Shown: piece by piece, positions 8,364 through 17,733 of the stretch | How the letters are laid out: every line of letters starts with the position of its first letter | Position numbering within the stretch: position 1 is the stretch's first letter | Assembly (NCBI GenBank): GCA_029882355.1 | Contig: JAOUKV010000019.1 | Coordinates: 1 to 64,000 of the forward strand | Length of the DNA stretch: 64,000 nt | DNA from: Gammaproteobacteria bacterium | GTDB taxonomy: Bacteria > Pseudomonadota > Gammaproteobacteria > SZUA-229 | Reading direction: 5' to 3' | Notes under the pieces: model-generated | Databases searched by the model: none | Seen by the model: the letters and a program-made list of their open reading frames with translations, nothing else | What the model was told of the DNA's origin: nothing | Position numbers and translations under genes: made by a program

Positions 8364-8395
8364 TAAAAAAACCCGCCTTGAAGCGGGTTTTTTTA
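8364..8395 (+). terminator. Bidirectional intrinsic terminator
   Basis: ACCCGC-CTTGAA-GCGGGT (8371-8388) is flanked by A-run on the left and T-run on the right, so it works in either direction between the convergent PEP-CTERM gene and kelch gene. A second GC stem (CCCCCTG...CAGGGGG, 8462-8484) sits closer to the kelch stop but lacks a T-tract. Confidence 0.9.
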
Positions 8396-8491
8396 TTACC
8401 AGGGTTTATTCTGTGCCTGCAATTACACAGGCTTAGGCCAGGTATTTTGTTCTTATAAGTGCCCCCTGCCGGTTGGACAGGGGGTGCTGGC

Positions 8492-11400
8492 CTAGCGCAG
8501 ACGTTCAGCGGTATCCATGTAAGTCCCGCCATCACGGCCACCGACAATAAGCAGCGAACCATCGCTTAGCAAATTGGCGGTGTGCTCATAACGCGGTGTG
8601 GCCAGCTGGGTAATGGCGCTCCAGGTATTGCTGGCGGGGTCATAAATCTCGTCATCAGCCATCACGGCAGCACCACCACCATTACCGCCTGAGATAAGTA
8701 CACGGCCATCGGGCAATAGGGTGCTCGCGTGTGAATAACGTGCTGTCACCATACTTGCAGCACTGCTCCAGATGTCGGTGGCCGGGTCATACAGGTAAGC
8801 CGTGTTAAGTGGCGTAGTGGTATTGTCCAGCCCCCCGCTGAGCAGTAATTTTCCATCAGGTAGCAGAGTGGTTTTGGCTCCAGACATCACTGCCGGTAAA
8901 GTGCTGGTAAGAGTCCAGCTGTTGGTTTGCGGATCATAGATTTCGACAATGTCAGAATTTCCGCCCCCGGCAACGATGACCTTGCCACTGGGTAACAGGC
9001 TGACAGATCTGCCAACACGCCCAACATTGATATTGCCAGCCGGACTCCAGCTATCGGTAGCCGGGTCGTAGATCTGTGCTTCTGTGAAATAGGTACTGCC
9101 GCCATCGTAGCCAGCAATGACCAGCACACGTCCATCCGCCAGCAATACCGCGTCATGCAGATCGAGATACATGCTGCTACTGCTTACCGCAGTCCATATA
9201 TTAAGCACCGGATCGTAGATATCGGCACTGGAGTTACGGCCACCGATGGCCAGTACCCGGCCGTCCGGCAGTGTTACGGAAACATGCCGGTTCCTGTTTG
9301 CATTAAGTACAGGACCATCCGTCCAGGTATCACTGACCAGATCATAAAGTAGTGAGGTGATGCCAACACTCAGGCCGCCGGAAACGATGGCCCTACCACC
9401 AGTCAGTGAGTTGGTCGCATGCCATAACCGTGTATTAGGCAGATTGGCGGCAGAACTCCAGCCAATCAAGGCAGGATCGTATCGTTCTGTGCTGGTTTTC
9501 GCCAATAAAGTGGTGTTATCGGCCAGTCCACCGCTGATGATGACCTCGCCTGTGCTCAGTCGTGTGGCTGTGTGATGATCGCGGGCCTCTACGAGGCTGC
9601 CTGACCAGCTCCAGGTGTTGGTGCCAGGTTTGTACAGTTCCAGCGTGGCCACAGACTTCCCGTCTGTGCCCTGACCACCGGCGATAAGAATACGGCCATC
9701 GGTCAGTGCTGTGGCAGTATGAAAATTACGGGTATGACGCATATCACCCGAGCTGGTCCAGGTGTCGGCGGCGGGATCATAGATCTCGCTGCTGGCCAGA
9801 ATATCAGCATTTGCCATGCTTGATCTTCCGCCAGTGACAAGCATTTTGCCGCCAGAGATCATGGTCGCAGCATGGTAACTGCGAGCGATGCTCATACCGG
9901 CAGCATTCGACCAGGTGCCCATCGCAGGATTATAGGTTTCTGCGTGTTGCAGGTAAACATTGTTGGTAGCGACCACATTGAATCCACCTGCAACCAGCAC
10001 CTTGCCATCTATGAGTGTATTCATGGTATGCCCGGTACGTGCGCCACTCATAGAGCCCGTGGCGGCCCAGGTGCCAGCCACTGGGTTGTAGATCTCAGCA
10101 CTTGTGACGGGGGCGGTACCACCGGTCCAGCCTCCGGTGATAAGCACACTGCCGTCCTGTAACAGGGTGGCGGTATGAGATGAACGCTTGATAGTCAGAT
10201 CGCCCGTTGTGCTCCAGGTACTTGCGGCCGGATCGTAGATCTCAGCGGTAAGGGTCTGTGAGCTAACGAATTGAGTCGTGCTTCCGCCCGCCACCAGTAC
10301 CTTGCCATCACTGAGCAATGTGGCGCTGTGGAAAGCGCGCTGGGTATTCAACGAACCGGTAGGGGTCCAGGTTTTGGCGACAGGGTCATAGAGATAGGCG
10401 GCAGGTGATACAACATCTGATGAAATACCGCCGGCGACAAGGATCGTTCCATCGTTGAGCGTGACCTGACTGTGATTATAAATATCAGCTGGCAGTGCGC
10501 CAACCGCTGCGCTGAGGCCACCAGGCTGTAAGCCACAGAACACATTTACGTGAGTTATGTTGGCACCTTTGAGGGTGCTGGCCCCGTGGGTAGAGGTGCA
10601 GGACTGGTCGCTGGGCGTAGTGAGCAGTGTGACATCATAGGGCAGGCCATCAGTTACAGGGGTGGCGAAGGTGAAAACACCATTGGCGCTAATAGGTAGA
10701 TCATCACCTGCTGAATTTTGCAGCGTCAGGGTATTGCCCGATTGCAGGCCTGTTACTGTGCCGCCGACGGTGAAACTGTTGGTGGTACAGTCGATGGCAA
10801 TGCCGCTAACGTCGGCGCTGGCCACTGTACCGGTGCCGCTGGTAACGCTACAGTTTTGTGATAGTGCGGTCGGTTGTCTCAATATGCTGACGGCATAGTC
10901 ACTGCCATCGAGCAGCGAAGTATTAAAAATATAGTCGCCGTCTCCGGTGGTGATGCTGAGATCATCGCCATTGTTGTTCTGCAATACCAGTCCACTGCCC
11001 GCCAGACCGTTGACGGTAACGCCCACGGTGTAATGTGAAACACAGTTGATGTTGATGCCACTGACATCAGCACTGGTTATGGTACCGCTGCCATTGGCAC
11101 TGGTTATACTGCAGGTTTGTTGTGGTACTGAAGCGGGTTGCGTGGCAAATGAAACCGCATAATTATTGCCATCGGTGATGGCGGTAGAGAACACATAGCT
11201 GCCATCAGCCGAAATTAACAGGTCATCACCATTGTTATTTTGCAGGGTGAAATTACCGCCTGACAGGCCCGAGACATTTATACCAACGCTGTAAGTGTTA
11301 GTAATACAGGAGATATTTACATTGGTGATATTGCTGCCTGCAAGGGTGCCACCGGCGTTACTAATGCTGCAGGTCTGGGCGGGAGATCCTGGCTGGGTGA

Positions 11401-11650
11401 GCACAGAGACAGCATAGCTGTCACCATCAGTGATTGCTGTTACAAAGTTGAATGTACCATCAGCACTGATTGTTAGATTATCACCAGCATTATTTTGAAG
11501 AACCAGACCGCTACCGGTCAGGCCTGAAACACTGCCACCTATAGTATAAGTCGGAGTTGCCGGGGCACCGCCACCGCCACCACCACAGGCTGTAAGAAAT
11601 CCGATAATTAGTACAAAGAAAAAATAATTAAAAGGAAAAAATTTGTTCAT
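8492..11650 (-). CDS. Giant kelch-repeat lipoprotein with four N-terminal tandem domains
   Basis: This 1052-residue protein has a lipoprotein signal ending LTAC followed by a run of Gly. Four tandem modules of about 85 residues (about 35-375) share the pattern VxGLxGxxLxLQNNxGDxLxIS...DGxxYxVS and end in paired Cys positions. About 13 kelch-type repeats follow, each with YDPxxxxW and DGKVLVxGG, enough for two beta-propellers. It is probably an outer-membrane-anchored binding or adhesion protein; no catalytic residues identify an enzyme. RBS AGGAGT lies 6 bases before the ATG. Internal repeats make it prone to recombination and misassembly. Confidence 0.85.
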   Translation of the reverse strand: MNKFFPFNYFFFVLIIGFLTACGGGGGGAPATPTYTIGGSVSGLTGSGLVLQNNAGDNLTISADGTFNFVTAITDGDSYAVSVLTQPGSPAQTCSISNAGGTLAGSNITNVNISCITNTYSVGINVSGLSGGNFTLQNNNGDDLLISADGSYVFSTAITDGNNYAVSFATQPASVPQQTCSITSANGSGTITSADVSGININCVSHYTVGVTVNGLAGSGLVLQNNNGDDLSITTGDGDYIFNTSLLDGSDYAVSILRQPTALSQNCSVTSGTGTVASADVSGIAIDCTTNSFTVGGTVTGLQSGNTLTLQNSAGDDLPISANGVFTFATPVTDGLPYDVTLLTTPSDQSCTSTHGASTLKGANITHVNVFCGLQPGGLSAAVGALPADIYNHSQVTLNDGTILVAGGISSDVVSPAAYLYDPVAKTWTPTGSLNTQRAFHSATLLSDGKVLVAGGSTTQFVSSQTLTAEIYDPAASTWSTTGDLTIKRSSHTATLLQDGSVLITGGWTGGTAPVTSAEIYNPVAGTWAATGSMSGARTGHTMNTLIDGKVLVAGGFNVVATNNVYLQHAETYNPAMGTWSNAAGMSIARSYHAATMISGGKMLVTGGRSSMANADILASSEIYDPAADTWTSSGDMRHTRNFHTATALTDGRILIAGGQGTDGKSVATLELYKPGTNTWSWSGSLVEARDHHTATRLSTGEVIISGGLADNTTLLAKTSTERYDPALIGWSSAANLPNTRLWHATNSLTGGRAIVSGGLSVGITSLLYDLVSDTWTDGPVLNANRNRHVSVTLPDGRVLAIGGRNSSADIYDPVLNIWTAVSSSSMYLDLHDAVLLADGRVLVIAGYDGGSTYFTEAQIYDPATDSWSPAGNINVGRVGRSVSLLPSGKVIVAGGGNSDIVEIYDPQTNSWTLTSTLPAVMSGAKTTLLPDGKLLLSGGLDNTTTPLNTAYLYDPATDIWSSAASMVTARYSHASTLLPDGRVLISGGNGGGAAVMADDEIYDPASNTWSAITQLATPRYEHTANLLSDGSLLIVGGRDGGTYMDTAERLR

Positions 11651-11924
11651 ACATAACTCCTGTGATTCATAGCCTTTAAAATATTAACCCTAATTATAAA
11701 CGGGTTATCTAATATTACTACATGAACTTTTAAGGTAGAAACATGACATTAGGCAGGATGTCTGTTTCAACGGGATCAAACAAAAGCCATCAAACCCAGT
11801 TTCATTAAATGAAGGGATTGTTTGTTTTTTGTACGTTCGACCGATATCATCTGCAAATAAATTCACTCCTACCCGTCGTAACTTAATGACCCTGGATTCG
11901 CCCCTGCTTACTTCAAAAAAAATT

Positions 11925-12611
11925 ATGATCCCATCGATATTATTAGGTACGGCCAACATTCCCAATAACGGTGGCGAACTAAGGCTAACTCAGCACGAGA
12001 ATGATTTTTCTATTCATCTTAAAGGTGTACGTGGCGAGCTAATGAACAGTCGAAAGCATTGTTCCGAGCGGGCCCTGGCTGAGTTAGGTTGTGCACATAT
12101 TCCAGGCATGGAGAATGCAAAAGTGTTAGTCGGCGGCCTGGGTATGGGCTTCACTCTGGCCGCAGCCCTCGAGGCGTCATCAATGAGCTCCCAGGTGGTG
12201 GTTGCTGAACTGGTACCCGAAGTTATTGAATGGAATAAAGGCCCGTTGGGTGAATGTGCAGGCAGGCCGCTTAATGATAATAGGGTTCAGGTTCATCTCG
12301 GTGATGTGGCTGAACTTTTCATAACAAGGCAGGCTACTTATGATGCTATTTTATTAGATGTTGATAACGGCCCTGAAGGTTTTACACAAGCCGACAATAA
12401 CTATCTATATTCACTCGAAAGTTTAACGGCTATATGGCAAACACTTCGTACTGGTGGTGTGTTAGCGATATGGTCAGCCTGGCATGATGAAAAATTCAGC
12501 GCGCAACTGAAAAAAGCTCGCTTTAAGGTTGATACCAAAACCGTCAGGGCTCATAAGGGTAAGGGTAGTCGTCACACTATTTATCTGGCGAGGAAAATTA
12601 TAGTGAGCTAG
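11925..12611 (+). CDS. Spermidine-synthase-like methyltransferase-fold protein
   Basis: This protein of 228 residues has a Rossmann SAM/polyamine-synthase fold. The first glycine loop is VGGLGMGFTLAAAL, the acidic residue follows VVVAELVPEV, and LLDVDNGPEGF gives the later acidic pair. It is a stand-alone SpeE-like protein, shorter than true spermidine synthases and without their full substrate loop, so spermidine synthesis is not certain. Family alignment favours ATG 11925; the frame opens at TTG 11829 and has another ATG at 11886, and none has a clear Shine-Dalgarno. Confidence 0.7.
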   Translation: MIPSILLGTANIPNNGGELRLTQHENDFSIHLKGVRGELMNSRKHCSERALAELGCAHIPGMENAKVLVGGLGMGFTLAAALEASSMSSQVVVAELVPEVIEWNKGPLGECAGRPLNDNRVQVHLGDVAELFITRQATYDAILLDVDNGPEGFTQADNNYLYSLESLTAIWQTLRTGGVLAIWSAWHDEKFSAQLKKARFKVDTKTVRAHKGKGSRHTIYLARKIIVS

Positions 12612-12736
12612 TAAGGAGGAAATCATCCAGCGTCATAGGCAGATCATCACGACCTACGTCACAAATAAAAATACATTAGCATTCAATCCCGCCACACCTT
12701 AATATTACTATCCACTCCACCAAAGAGAGATATCAC

Positions 12737-13846
12737 ATGAAAGCCAGAGCCGCCGTTGCATGGGAAGCCCAGAAACCCCTTGAAATTGAAGAAGTCGATG
12801 TGATGGGCCCGCGAGAAGGTGAGGTGCTTTTAAAGGTGATTGCTTCTGGTGTTTGTCACACCGATGCTTTTACGCTTTCTGGTGAAGATCCTGAGGCTTC
12901 TTTTCCTGCTATTCTTGGTCATGAAGGTGGCTGTGAGGTGGTTGAACTTGGCCCGGGTGTAAAAAGTTTAGCCGTCGGTGATCACGTTATTCCTTTGTAC
13001 ATTCCTGAATGCGGTGAATGTGAATACTGTAAGTCACCAAAAACCAATCTTTGCCAGTCCATTGCTTCTACGGTGTGGACGGGTTATATGCCTGATGGTA
13101 CTCGTCGTTTCTCAAAAAATGGTAAAGATATTTTTCATTACATGGGCTGCTCCACTTTTGCTGAGTACACAGTGGTACCGGAAATTGCCCTGGCTAAAAT
13201 TAACAAGGCCGCACCACTCGATAAAGTTTGCCTGTTAGGTTGTGGTGTCACCACGGGTATTGGCGCGGTATTAAACACCGCTAAAGTTGAAGCGGGTTCT
13301 ACAGTGGCTGTCTTTGGTCTTGGCGGTATTGGTTTGTCCTGCGTGCAGGGCGCGGTAATGGCTGGCGCTGAACGTATTATTGGCATCGACATTAATCCTG
13401 ATAAATTTGAATTCGCTCGCCAGCTCGGTGCCACCGATTTTGTTAACCCCAGTGATATCGATGGTTCGTTTGTTGAATACATGCAGGACACTTTTAACGG
13501 TGGCCCGGATTATTCTTTTGAATGTATCGGCAATACCCATGTGATGCGCGATGCACTTGAATGTACCCACATGGGCTGGGGTGTTTCAACGGTCATCGGT
13601 GTTGCCGGTGCGGGTCAGTTAATTCAGACACGGCCTTTTAATCTGGTAGTAGGTCGCACCTGGAAAGGCACAGCTTTTGGTGGTGTCAAAGGCAGAACTG
13701 AATTACCGGGTTATGTTGAACGCTACATGGCCGGTAAGATTGAACTGGATAGTTTGGTGACACACACCATGCCGCTGGAAGATATCAACCGCGCCTTCGA
13801 TTTGATGCACAGTGGCGAGAGCATTCGCTCTGTGATTATTTTTTAA
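12737..13846 (+). CDS. frmA: S-(hydroxymethyl)glutathione dehydrogenase (class III alcohol dehydrogenase)
   Basis: FrmA oxidises the spontaneous glutathione-formaldehyde adduct to S-formylglutathione with NAD. The 369-residue zinc MDR enzyme shows the catalytic zinc ligands in GVCHTD near residue 38 and GHEGG near 60, structural zinc cysteines in [15 protein letters not shown] near 90-105, and the nucleotide loop GLGGIGLS near 195. The start follows AAGAGAGA. The hydrolase that completes the pathway starts 10 bases downstream, so the two form a formaldehyde-detoxification operon. No FrmR-type regulator is adjacent. Confidence 0.93.
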   Translation: MKARAAVAWEAQKPLEIEEVDVMGPREGEVLLKVIASGVCHTDAFTLSGEDPEASFPAILGHEGGCEVVELGPGVKSLAVGDHVIPLYIPECGECEYCKSPKTNLCQSIASTVWTGYMPDGTRRFSKNGKDIFHYMGCSTFAEYTVVPEIALAKINKAAPLDKVCLLGCGVTTGIGAVLNTAKVEAGSTVAVFGLGGIGLSCVQGAVMAGAERIIGIDINPDKFEFARQLGATDFVNPSDIDGSFVEYMQDTFNGGPDYSFECIGNTHVMRDALECTHMGWGVSTVIGVAGAGQLIQTRPFNLVVGRTWKGTAFGGVKGRTELPGYVERYMAGKIELDSLVTHTMPLEDINRAFDLMHSGESIRSVIIF

Positions 13847-13856
13847 GGGCAAACTG

Positions 13857-14702
13857 ATGACACTACAATGTATAGAAAGCGTTAAGGAATTTGGCGGTTA
13901 TTTAAATCGTTACACGCACGACTCAGAATGCTGTCATTGTGAAATGACTTTTTCCGTTTATTTACCGCCGCAGGCAGCATCGGGTGATGTTCCCGCCCTG
14001 TACTGGTTATCTGGTCTCACCTGTACTGATGATAACGCACGCTCAAAGGCAGGAGCACAACGGTATGCGGCTGAACATGGAATTGCCATAATTTTTCCTG
14101 ACACCAGTCCACGCGGTGACGATGTCGCTGATGAAGTTGATCGCTATGATCTGGGCAAAGGTGCAGGTTTTTATGTCAACGCGACACAAGCACCCTGGGC
14201 AAAACATTACCAGATGTATGATTACATCACACAGGAACTACCGGCATTACTGGAAAAAAACCTGCCCCTGATCGCCGGCCTTAAATCTGTCTCTGGTCAT
14301 TCCATGGGCGGACATGGTGCTTTAATTTGTGCGCTTAAAAATCCGCATGCTTATAAATCGGTTTCCGCTTTTTCACCCATTTGTAACCCGATCAACTGTG
14401 ACTGGGGGCAAGGGTGTTTCGATGCGTATTTGGGTGAAGACGTTAATTTATGGCAAGCCTACGATGCCACTGCTCTGGTCGATGCGGGCGCAAGGGTTAC
14501 TGACATCCTGATCGATCAGGGCACAGCTGATGAATTTTATGATGAGAGACAGTTACTGCCTGAAAATTTCAAAGCCGCCTGTGAAATAGAAGGCCAGCCG
14601 CTAACGCTACGCATGCAAGAAGGTTATGATCATAGCTACCATTTTATTGCCAGCTTCATTGGTGAGCATATTGCCTATCATGCTAAGGCCTTGAAAAGGT
14701 AA
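13857..14702 (+). CDS. frmB: S-formylglutathione hydrolase
   Basis: This alpha/beta-hydrolase (esterase D family, 281 residues) hydrolyses S-formylglutathione to formate and glutathione. The nucleophile elbow GHSMGGHG lies near residue 148, the Asp of the triad is probably in DQGTADEF near 225, and the His in YDHSYHF near 258. SGLTCTDDN is the conserved oxyanion and substrate loop. It is coupled to frmA, and the formate produced would need a dehydrogenase not seen here. Confidence 0.93.
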   Translation: MTLQCIESVKEFGGYLNRYTHDSECCHCEMTFSVYLPPQAASGDVPALYWLSGLTCTDDNARSKAGAQRYAAEHGIAIIFPDTSPRGDDVADEVDRYDLGKGAGFYVNATQAPWAKHYQMYDYITQELPALLEKNLPLIAGLKSVSGHSMGGHGALICALKNPHAYKSVSAFSPICNPINCDWGQGCFDAYLGEDVNLWQAYDATALVDAGARVTDILIDQGTADEFYDERQLLPENFKAACEIEGQPLTLRMQEGYDHSYHFIASFIGEHIAYHAKALKR

Positions 14703-14754
14703 TCACTGCTATGAAAACATTTTCACAAGTACCTTAGCCACCTTCTGCATTTGC

Positions 14755-15414
14755 CTATCTCAGGGATACGGCGGTTTTTTTCTTAAGCGCATCGATACTC
14801 ATAAATATATTCACGTTATCACTGACTAATGGTAGCAGGGTGTAAAGCCCAAACTCTGAACGTTTGATGGTAGTCGAGACTTTCACAGTGATTCGTTCTG
14901 AATAATCGTTTTTAATGTTTGCATTAACCAGGGTCACATAAAAGGCCACCGGGTGTGTTGTCGCCTGAATAGTCATCTCGCCCTTTAATACTGCCTGCGA
15001 TTCGTTAAACCATTCAAAGCTACTACTAACAAAACGCATAGAAGGGAATTTTTCTACATCAAAGAAACTTTCACTTTTTAGCATCGCTCTGATAAAACCG
15101 GCGTTGGTATTCAGGCTCTCAGTATTGATCTCTACTACAGTGGGCTTATTATCAGTCGCACTATTTAGCATCACAAAGTTGCCTTTGAAATCCTGAAAAC
15201 TGCCCCAAACGTCACCGACAGGACTATCAACCCGGAACTCCAGGGTTGAGGTGTTCTGTAGTATTTCATAGCTATGCCCGTTTAAATGCAGCCCCATATC
15301 TGGCACATGACTTTCAGGCTCGTTTGCGCGACTTGTGCTCACGCCCTCTGCACCGACCAGGGCACTATTAAGCATAACTATTAGCAGCAGGAATATTCTA
15401 AACTTTAGTTTCAT
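14755..15414 (-). CDS. YceI family periplasmic lipid-binding protein
   Basis: This 219-residue protein has an N-terminal signal peptide (hydrophobic to about residue 22) and one YceI beta-barrel domain: STLEFRVDSPVGDVWGSFQDF near 57, then the FIRAMLKSESFFDVEKFPSMRF block near 107-128 and GEMTIQATTHPVAF near 145. YceI proteins bind polyisoprenoid or similar hydrophobic ligands in the periplasm. It is convergent with frmB and has no obvious operon partner. Confidence 0.85.
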   Translation of the reverse strand: MKLKFRIFLLLIVMLNSALVGAEGVSTSRANEPESHVPDMGLHLNGHSYEILQNTSTLEFRVDSPVGDVWGSFQDFKGNFVMLNSATDNKPTVVEINTESLNTNAGFIRAMLKSESFFDVEKFPSMRFVSSSFEWFNESQAVLKGEMTIQATTHPVAFYVTLVNANIKNDYSERITVKVSTTIKRSEFGLYTLLPLVSDNVNIFMSIDALKKKTAVSLR

Positions 15415-15557
15415 AATGCCATGATTCTAAGACAAATCACTATATAAGTAAACTCTTATATGCCATGGGAATATATGGATATTACAAATATGATGTACCC
15501 CCTTGGTTTGTATAACCTTACATATTTAGCTAATATTCATATTTCCTCTAACAAGAA

Positions 15558-16094
15558 ATGGATATCTATATGTCTCGTATCAGCCTTATCTTTTTTTCCT
15601 TTTTCACTTTAATTCTCACCGGTTGTGGCTCTATGCCTAATACGCCTGAGTTACTCGTTCAGAATGTTAAATCTGGCAGCATGTTCTCTGAGAAGGAGGT
15701 CTTTGAGGTAGAGCGGCCACTTTCCAAGGTTTCTAAAACTCTCAAGAAAAAATCTACTGAATGTTTCCGTCAACGTGTTGCCAATACTTCTAATACTGGC
15801 GGTACTGGTCTTCAGGTACAACGTACTTTGGTTCGGTCTTTCACGCCTAAAATAGTTATTGGAAAAAAACATACGCGTCTTACCCTGCAATCAATGATCA
15901 CTGAGGGCTCCACTGAACTGGGTGACATGCCTAAAGATGGCTGGTACATGATGGTGGTAGATGCTTACAAGATTAACAAGAATAAAACACGTGTTGAAAC
16001 TTACTTTCAGCAGCCCAGCTATCTTGGTGCCTTTTCGGCGATTAAACATTGGGCGACTGGCTCGAACATGGGCTGTCCTGATTTAACACAATGA
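15558..16094 (+). CDS. Small predicted lipoprotein, unknown
   Basis: This protein of up to 178 residues has a hydrophobic signal and a lipobox LTGC followed by GSMPN. The mature domain of about 155 residues is basic and contains CFRQRV and a C-terminal CPD, and matches no family I recognise. ATG 15570 (residue 5) is an alternative start; neither has a strong RBS. The stop overlaps the start of the next lipoprotein by 4 bases, so the two are translated as a pair. Confidence 0.65.
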   Translation: MDIYMSRISLIFFSFFTLILTGCGSMPNTPELLVQNVKSGSMFSEKEVFEVERPLSKVSKTLKKKSTECFRQRVANTSNTGGTGLQVQRTLVRSFTPKIVIGKKHTRLTLQSMITEGSTELGDMPKDGWYMMVVDAYKINKNKTRVETYFQQPSYLGAFSAIKHWATGSNMGCPDLTQ

Positions 16095-16549
16095 CAAGCA
16101 CTTTGCGCATAGCCGCTCTTTTACTTACCACTGCTGGTATGTTTGCTTGCTCGACGACACATTCATACTTGAATGTGTCGCCTGAGAACCTGAGCCTTAA
16201 ATCTGATATTCGTTCGGGAACAGCACGTATGCATGTGTACTATGTCGACAGGTCTTGCGAAATAACATATCAAGGTACAGTAGAATTAACTAAACCAAAC
16301 ATGAAGATTGGTATTCCTGTCAATTCACTTAGTTACCTAATCTTTAACTTTTCAGATTCTTCACTATTTTCAGGTAGCCACAGTGTGTCGTATGAGAGAT
16401 ATTTGAAACCCCGTTCGGGTCATCGCTATGATGTTGCTATTAGTTATGCTGACGGTATGTACGCAGCAACTATCCATGAGCAGAGTACAAAAAGTCGCGC
16501 CCGCAAAGAAATTGAAAATACCGTTCCTCGTATTTGCACCACACAGTAA
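16091..16549 (+). CDS. Small predicted lipoprotein, unknown
   Basis: This 152-residue protein begins with a hydrophobic signal and a weak lipobox (MFAC, then STTHSY). The mature part is predicted to be mostly beta-strand and has two further Cys (RSCEI and the penultimate CTTQ region). It is translationally coupled to the upstream lipoprotein, which suggests a shared envelope function. I do not recognise the family. Confidence 0.65.
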   Translation: MTSTLRIAALLLTTAGMFACSTTHSYLNVSPENLSLKSDIRSGTARMHVYYVDRSCEITYQGTVELTKPNMKIGIPVNSLSYLIFNFSDSSLFSGSHSVSYERYLKPRSGHRYDVAISYADGMYAATIHEQSTKSRARKEIENTVPRICTTQ

Positions 16550-16611
16550 TTGTCTATAGTCAGATTATTGAAAATAAGTCTGCTAATCCTTACTCTCCTA
16601 TCGAACTAGCA

Positions 16612-16722
16612 CTATGTAATATAGCCAGCTACATAGATAAGAAAATTGACACCTACCAGCACTAAAATAGCTACTCTAAAGCTATACCAGTCATCTTTCA
16701 CTTCAACTGAATGATTTTCCAT
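16612..16722 (-). CDS. 36-residue single-pass membrane protein, unannotated small gene
   Basis: The frame encodes MENHSVEVKDDWYSFR, then one strongly hydrophobic helix (residues about 16-34), and stops right after the membrane segment. AAAGGAG lies 7 bases before the ATG, one of the best ribosome sites in the window. A TATAAT and an FNR-like dyad sit upstream at class II spacing. The polar acidic N-terminus is probably cytoplasmic. Size and control recall small subunits of respiratory oxidases, but I see no sequence identity to CydX, CcoM or CcoQ that would justify a name. Confidence 0.65.
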   Translation of the reverse strand: MENHSVEVKDDWYSFRVAILVLVGVNFLIYVAGYIT

Positions 16723-16755
16723 TTTTAATCTCCTTTTAGAATTTCTCATACGATA

Positions 16756-16796
16756 ATTATATTAATATTCAAGGCAGAAAAATTGAGGTAGATCAC
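16756..16796 (-). promoter_or_regulatory. FNR/CRP-like box and -10 of the 36-residue gene
   Basis: On the minus strand GTGAT-CTAC-CTCAA (16783-16796) matches the FNR consensus at 8 of 10 specified bases; it also half-fits a CRP site. A perfect TATAAT (16756-16761) lies with its centre 31 bases downstream, similar to the spacing before the sulfur globule gene. Start site predicted near 16748. Confidence 0.5.
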
Positions 16797-16814
16797 AGTT
16801 TTGAAAAATGCAAA

Positions 16815-17669
16815 TCAAACTGGACATATCACCTCAAAAATCGAAGAATAATCCATCACATCCATTCCCTCTTTAACAGCTTTGTTTGTTATCCGTTCAA
16901 TACCTTCCAGTGCATCGGTATTTAAGCCGCCGGCTTTGGCGTCATCGATAAACAATCGAATATCCTTCAGTAAATGCTGGGTTGAAAAATTGGCGGCACC
17001 AAAATCTCGATCTAAATATTTCTGTAACTTCTTGTCGTAGGTTTTTGCGTACAATGCACTTTCACGTACGGTTTCCATAAACAGGTCAGTATCGACACCA
17101 TTTTTAATCGCATAACCCAGGCTCAGGGAAAAACCAGCAGTGAGTGATGCTATCATCTGGTTCATGGCCAGTTTGAGTGCTGCAGCTGAACCGGTTTCAC
17201 CGATGTAGCGGGGCGCTGTTCCTAATATCTGAAGTGTAGGTAGCACATTTTCAAACACGTCTTTTGATCCACCTGCCATGATGATCAACGTGCCTATTTT
17301 TGCTTCGGGCAAGCTGCCGAGTACCGGCGCTTCCAGATAATCACCACCGCGTGAGATTATCGCTTCACTTATTTCTTTTGACTGCGCTGGTGAAATAGTC
17401 GCCATCTGTAAAATGGTTTTACCTTGAAGGTCCTTCTGTTTTTCAAGCTGCAGAATATCGCTAATTGCCTCGGCATTGCTGACCATGAGAATGATGGTGT
17501 CGGATGCGCTGACCAGTTCTTCCGTCGTTTCGCAAACAATAGCACTATCGTCCAGATCGTTAATATTGTCCTGAGTACGATTAAAAACCCTGACCGCGTA
17601 ACCCTGTGACAAATAACGCTCGACGAACGCTTTGCCCATCAGGCCTATGCCGATAATACCTATATCCAC
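16815..17669 (-). CDS. Beta-hydroxyacid dehydrogenase (3-hydroxyisobutyrate dehydrogenase / GLYR family)
   Basis: This 284-residue NAD(P)-dependent oxidoreductase opens with the Rossmann loop GIIGIGLMGKAF (residues 4-15). The substrate region EAPVLGSLPEAKIGTL lies near 117-132, and the catalytic Lys is in ALKLAMNQ near 165. The family reduces short aldehydes and keto acids such as succinic semialdehyde or glyoxylate; the exact substrate is open. Like GLYR-type proteins, and unlike HIBADH, it has LGSLPEA rather than SGG in the substrate loop. Confidence 0.8.
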   Translation of the reverse strand: MDIGIIGIGLMGKAFVERYLSQGYAVRVFNRTQDNINDLDDSAIVCETTEELVSASDTIILMVSNAEAISDILQLEKQKDLQGKTILQMATISPAQSKEISEAIISRGGDYLEAPVLGSLPEAKIGTLIIMAGGSKDVFENVLPTLQILGTAPRYIGETGSAAALKLAMNQMIASLTAGFSLSLGYAIKNGVDTDLFMETVRESALYAKTYDKKLQKYLDRDFGAANFSTQHLLKDIRLFIDDAKAGGLNTDALEGIERITNKAVKEGMDVMDYSSIFEVICPV

Positions 17670-17733
17670 GTTTCACCTTCTGATACAAATTCTAAGACCA
17701 TCATTTTAGCAGGTGTCTAAATATTACAAATGG

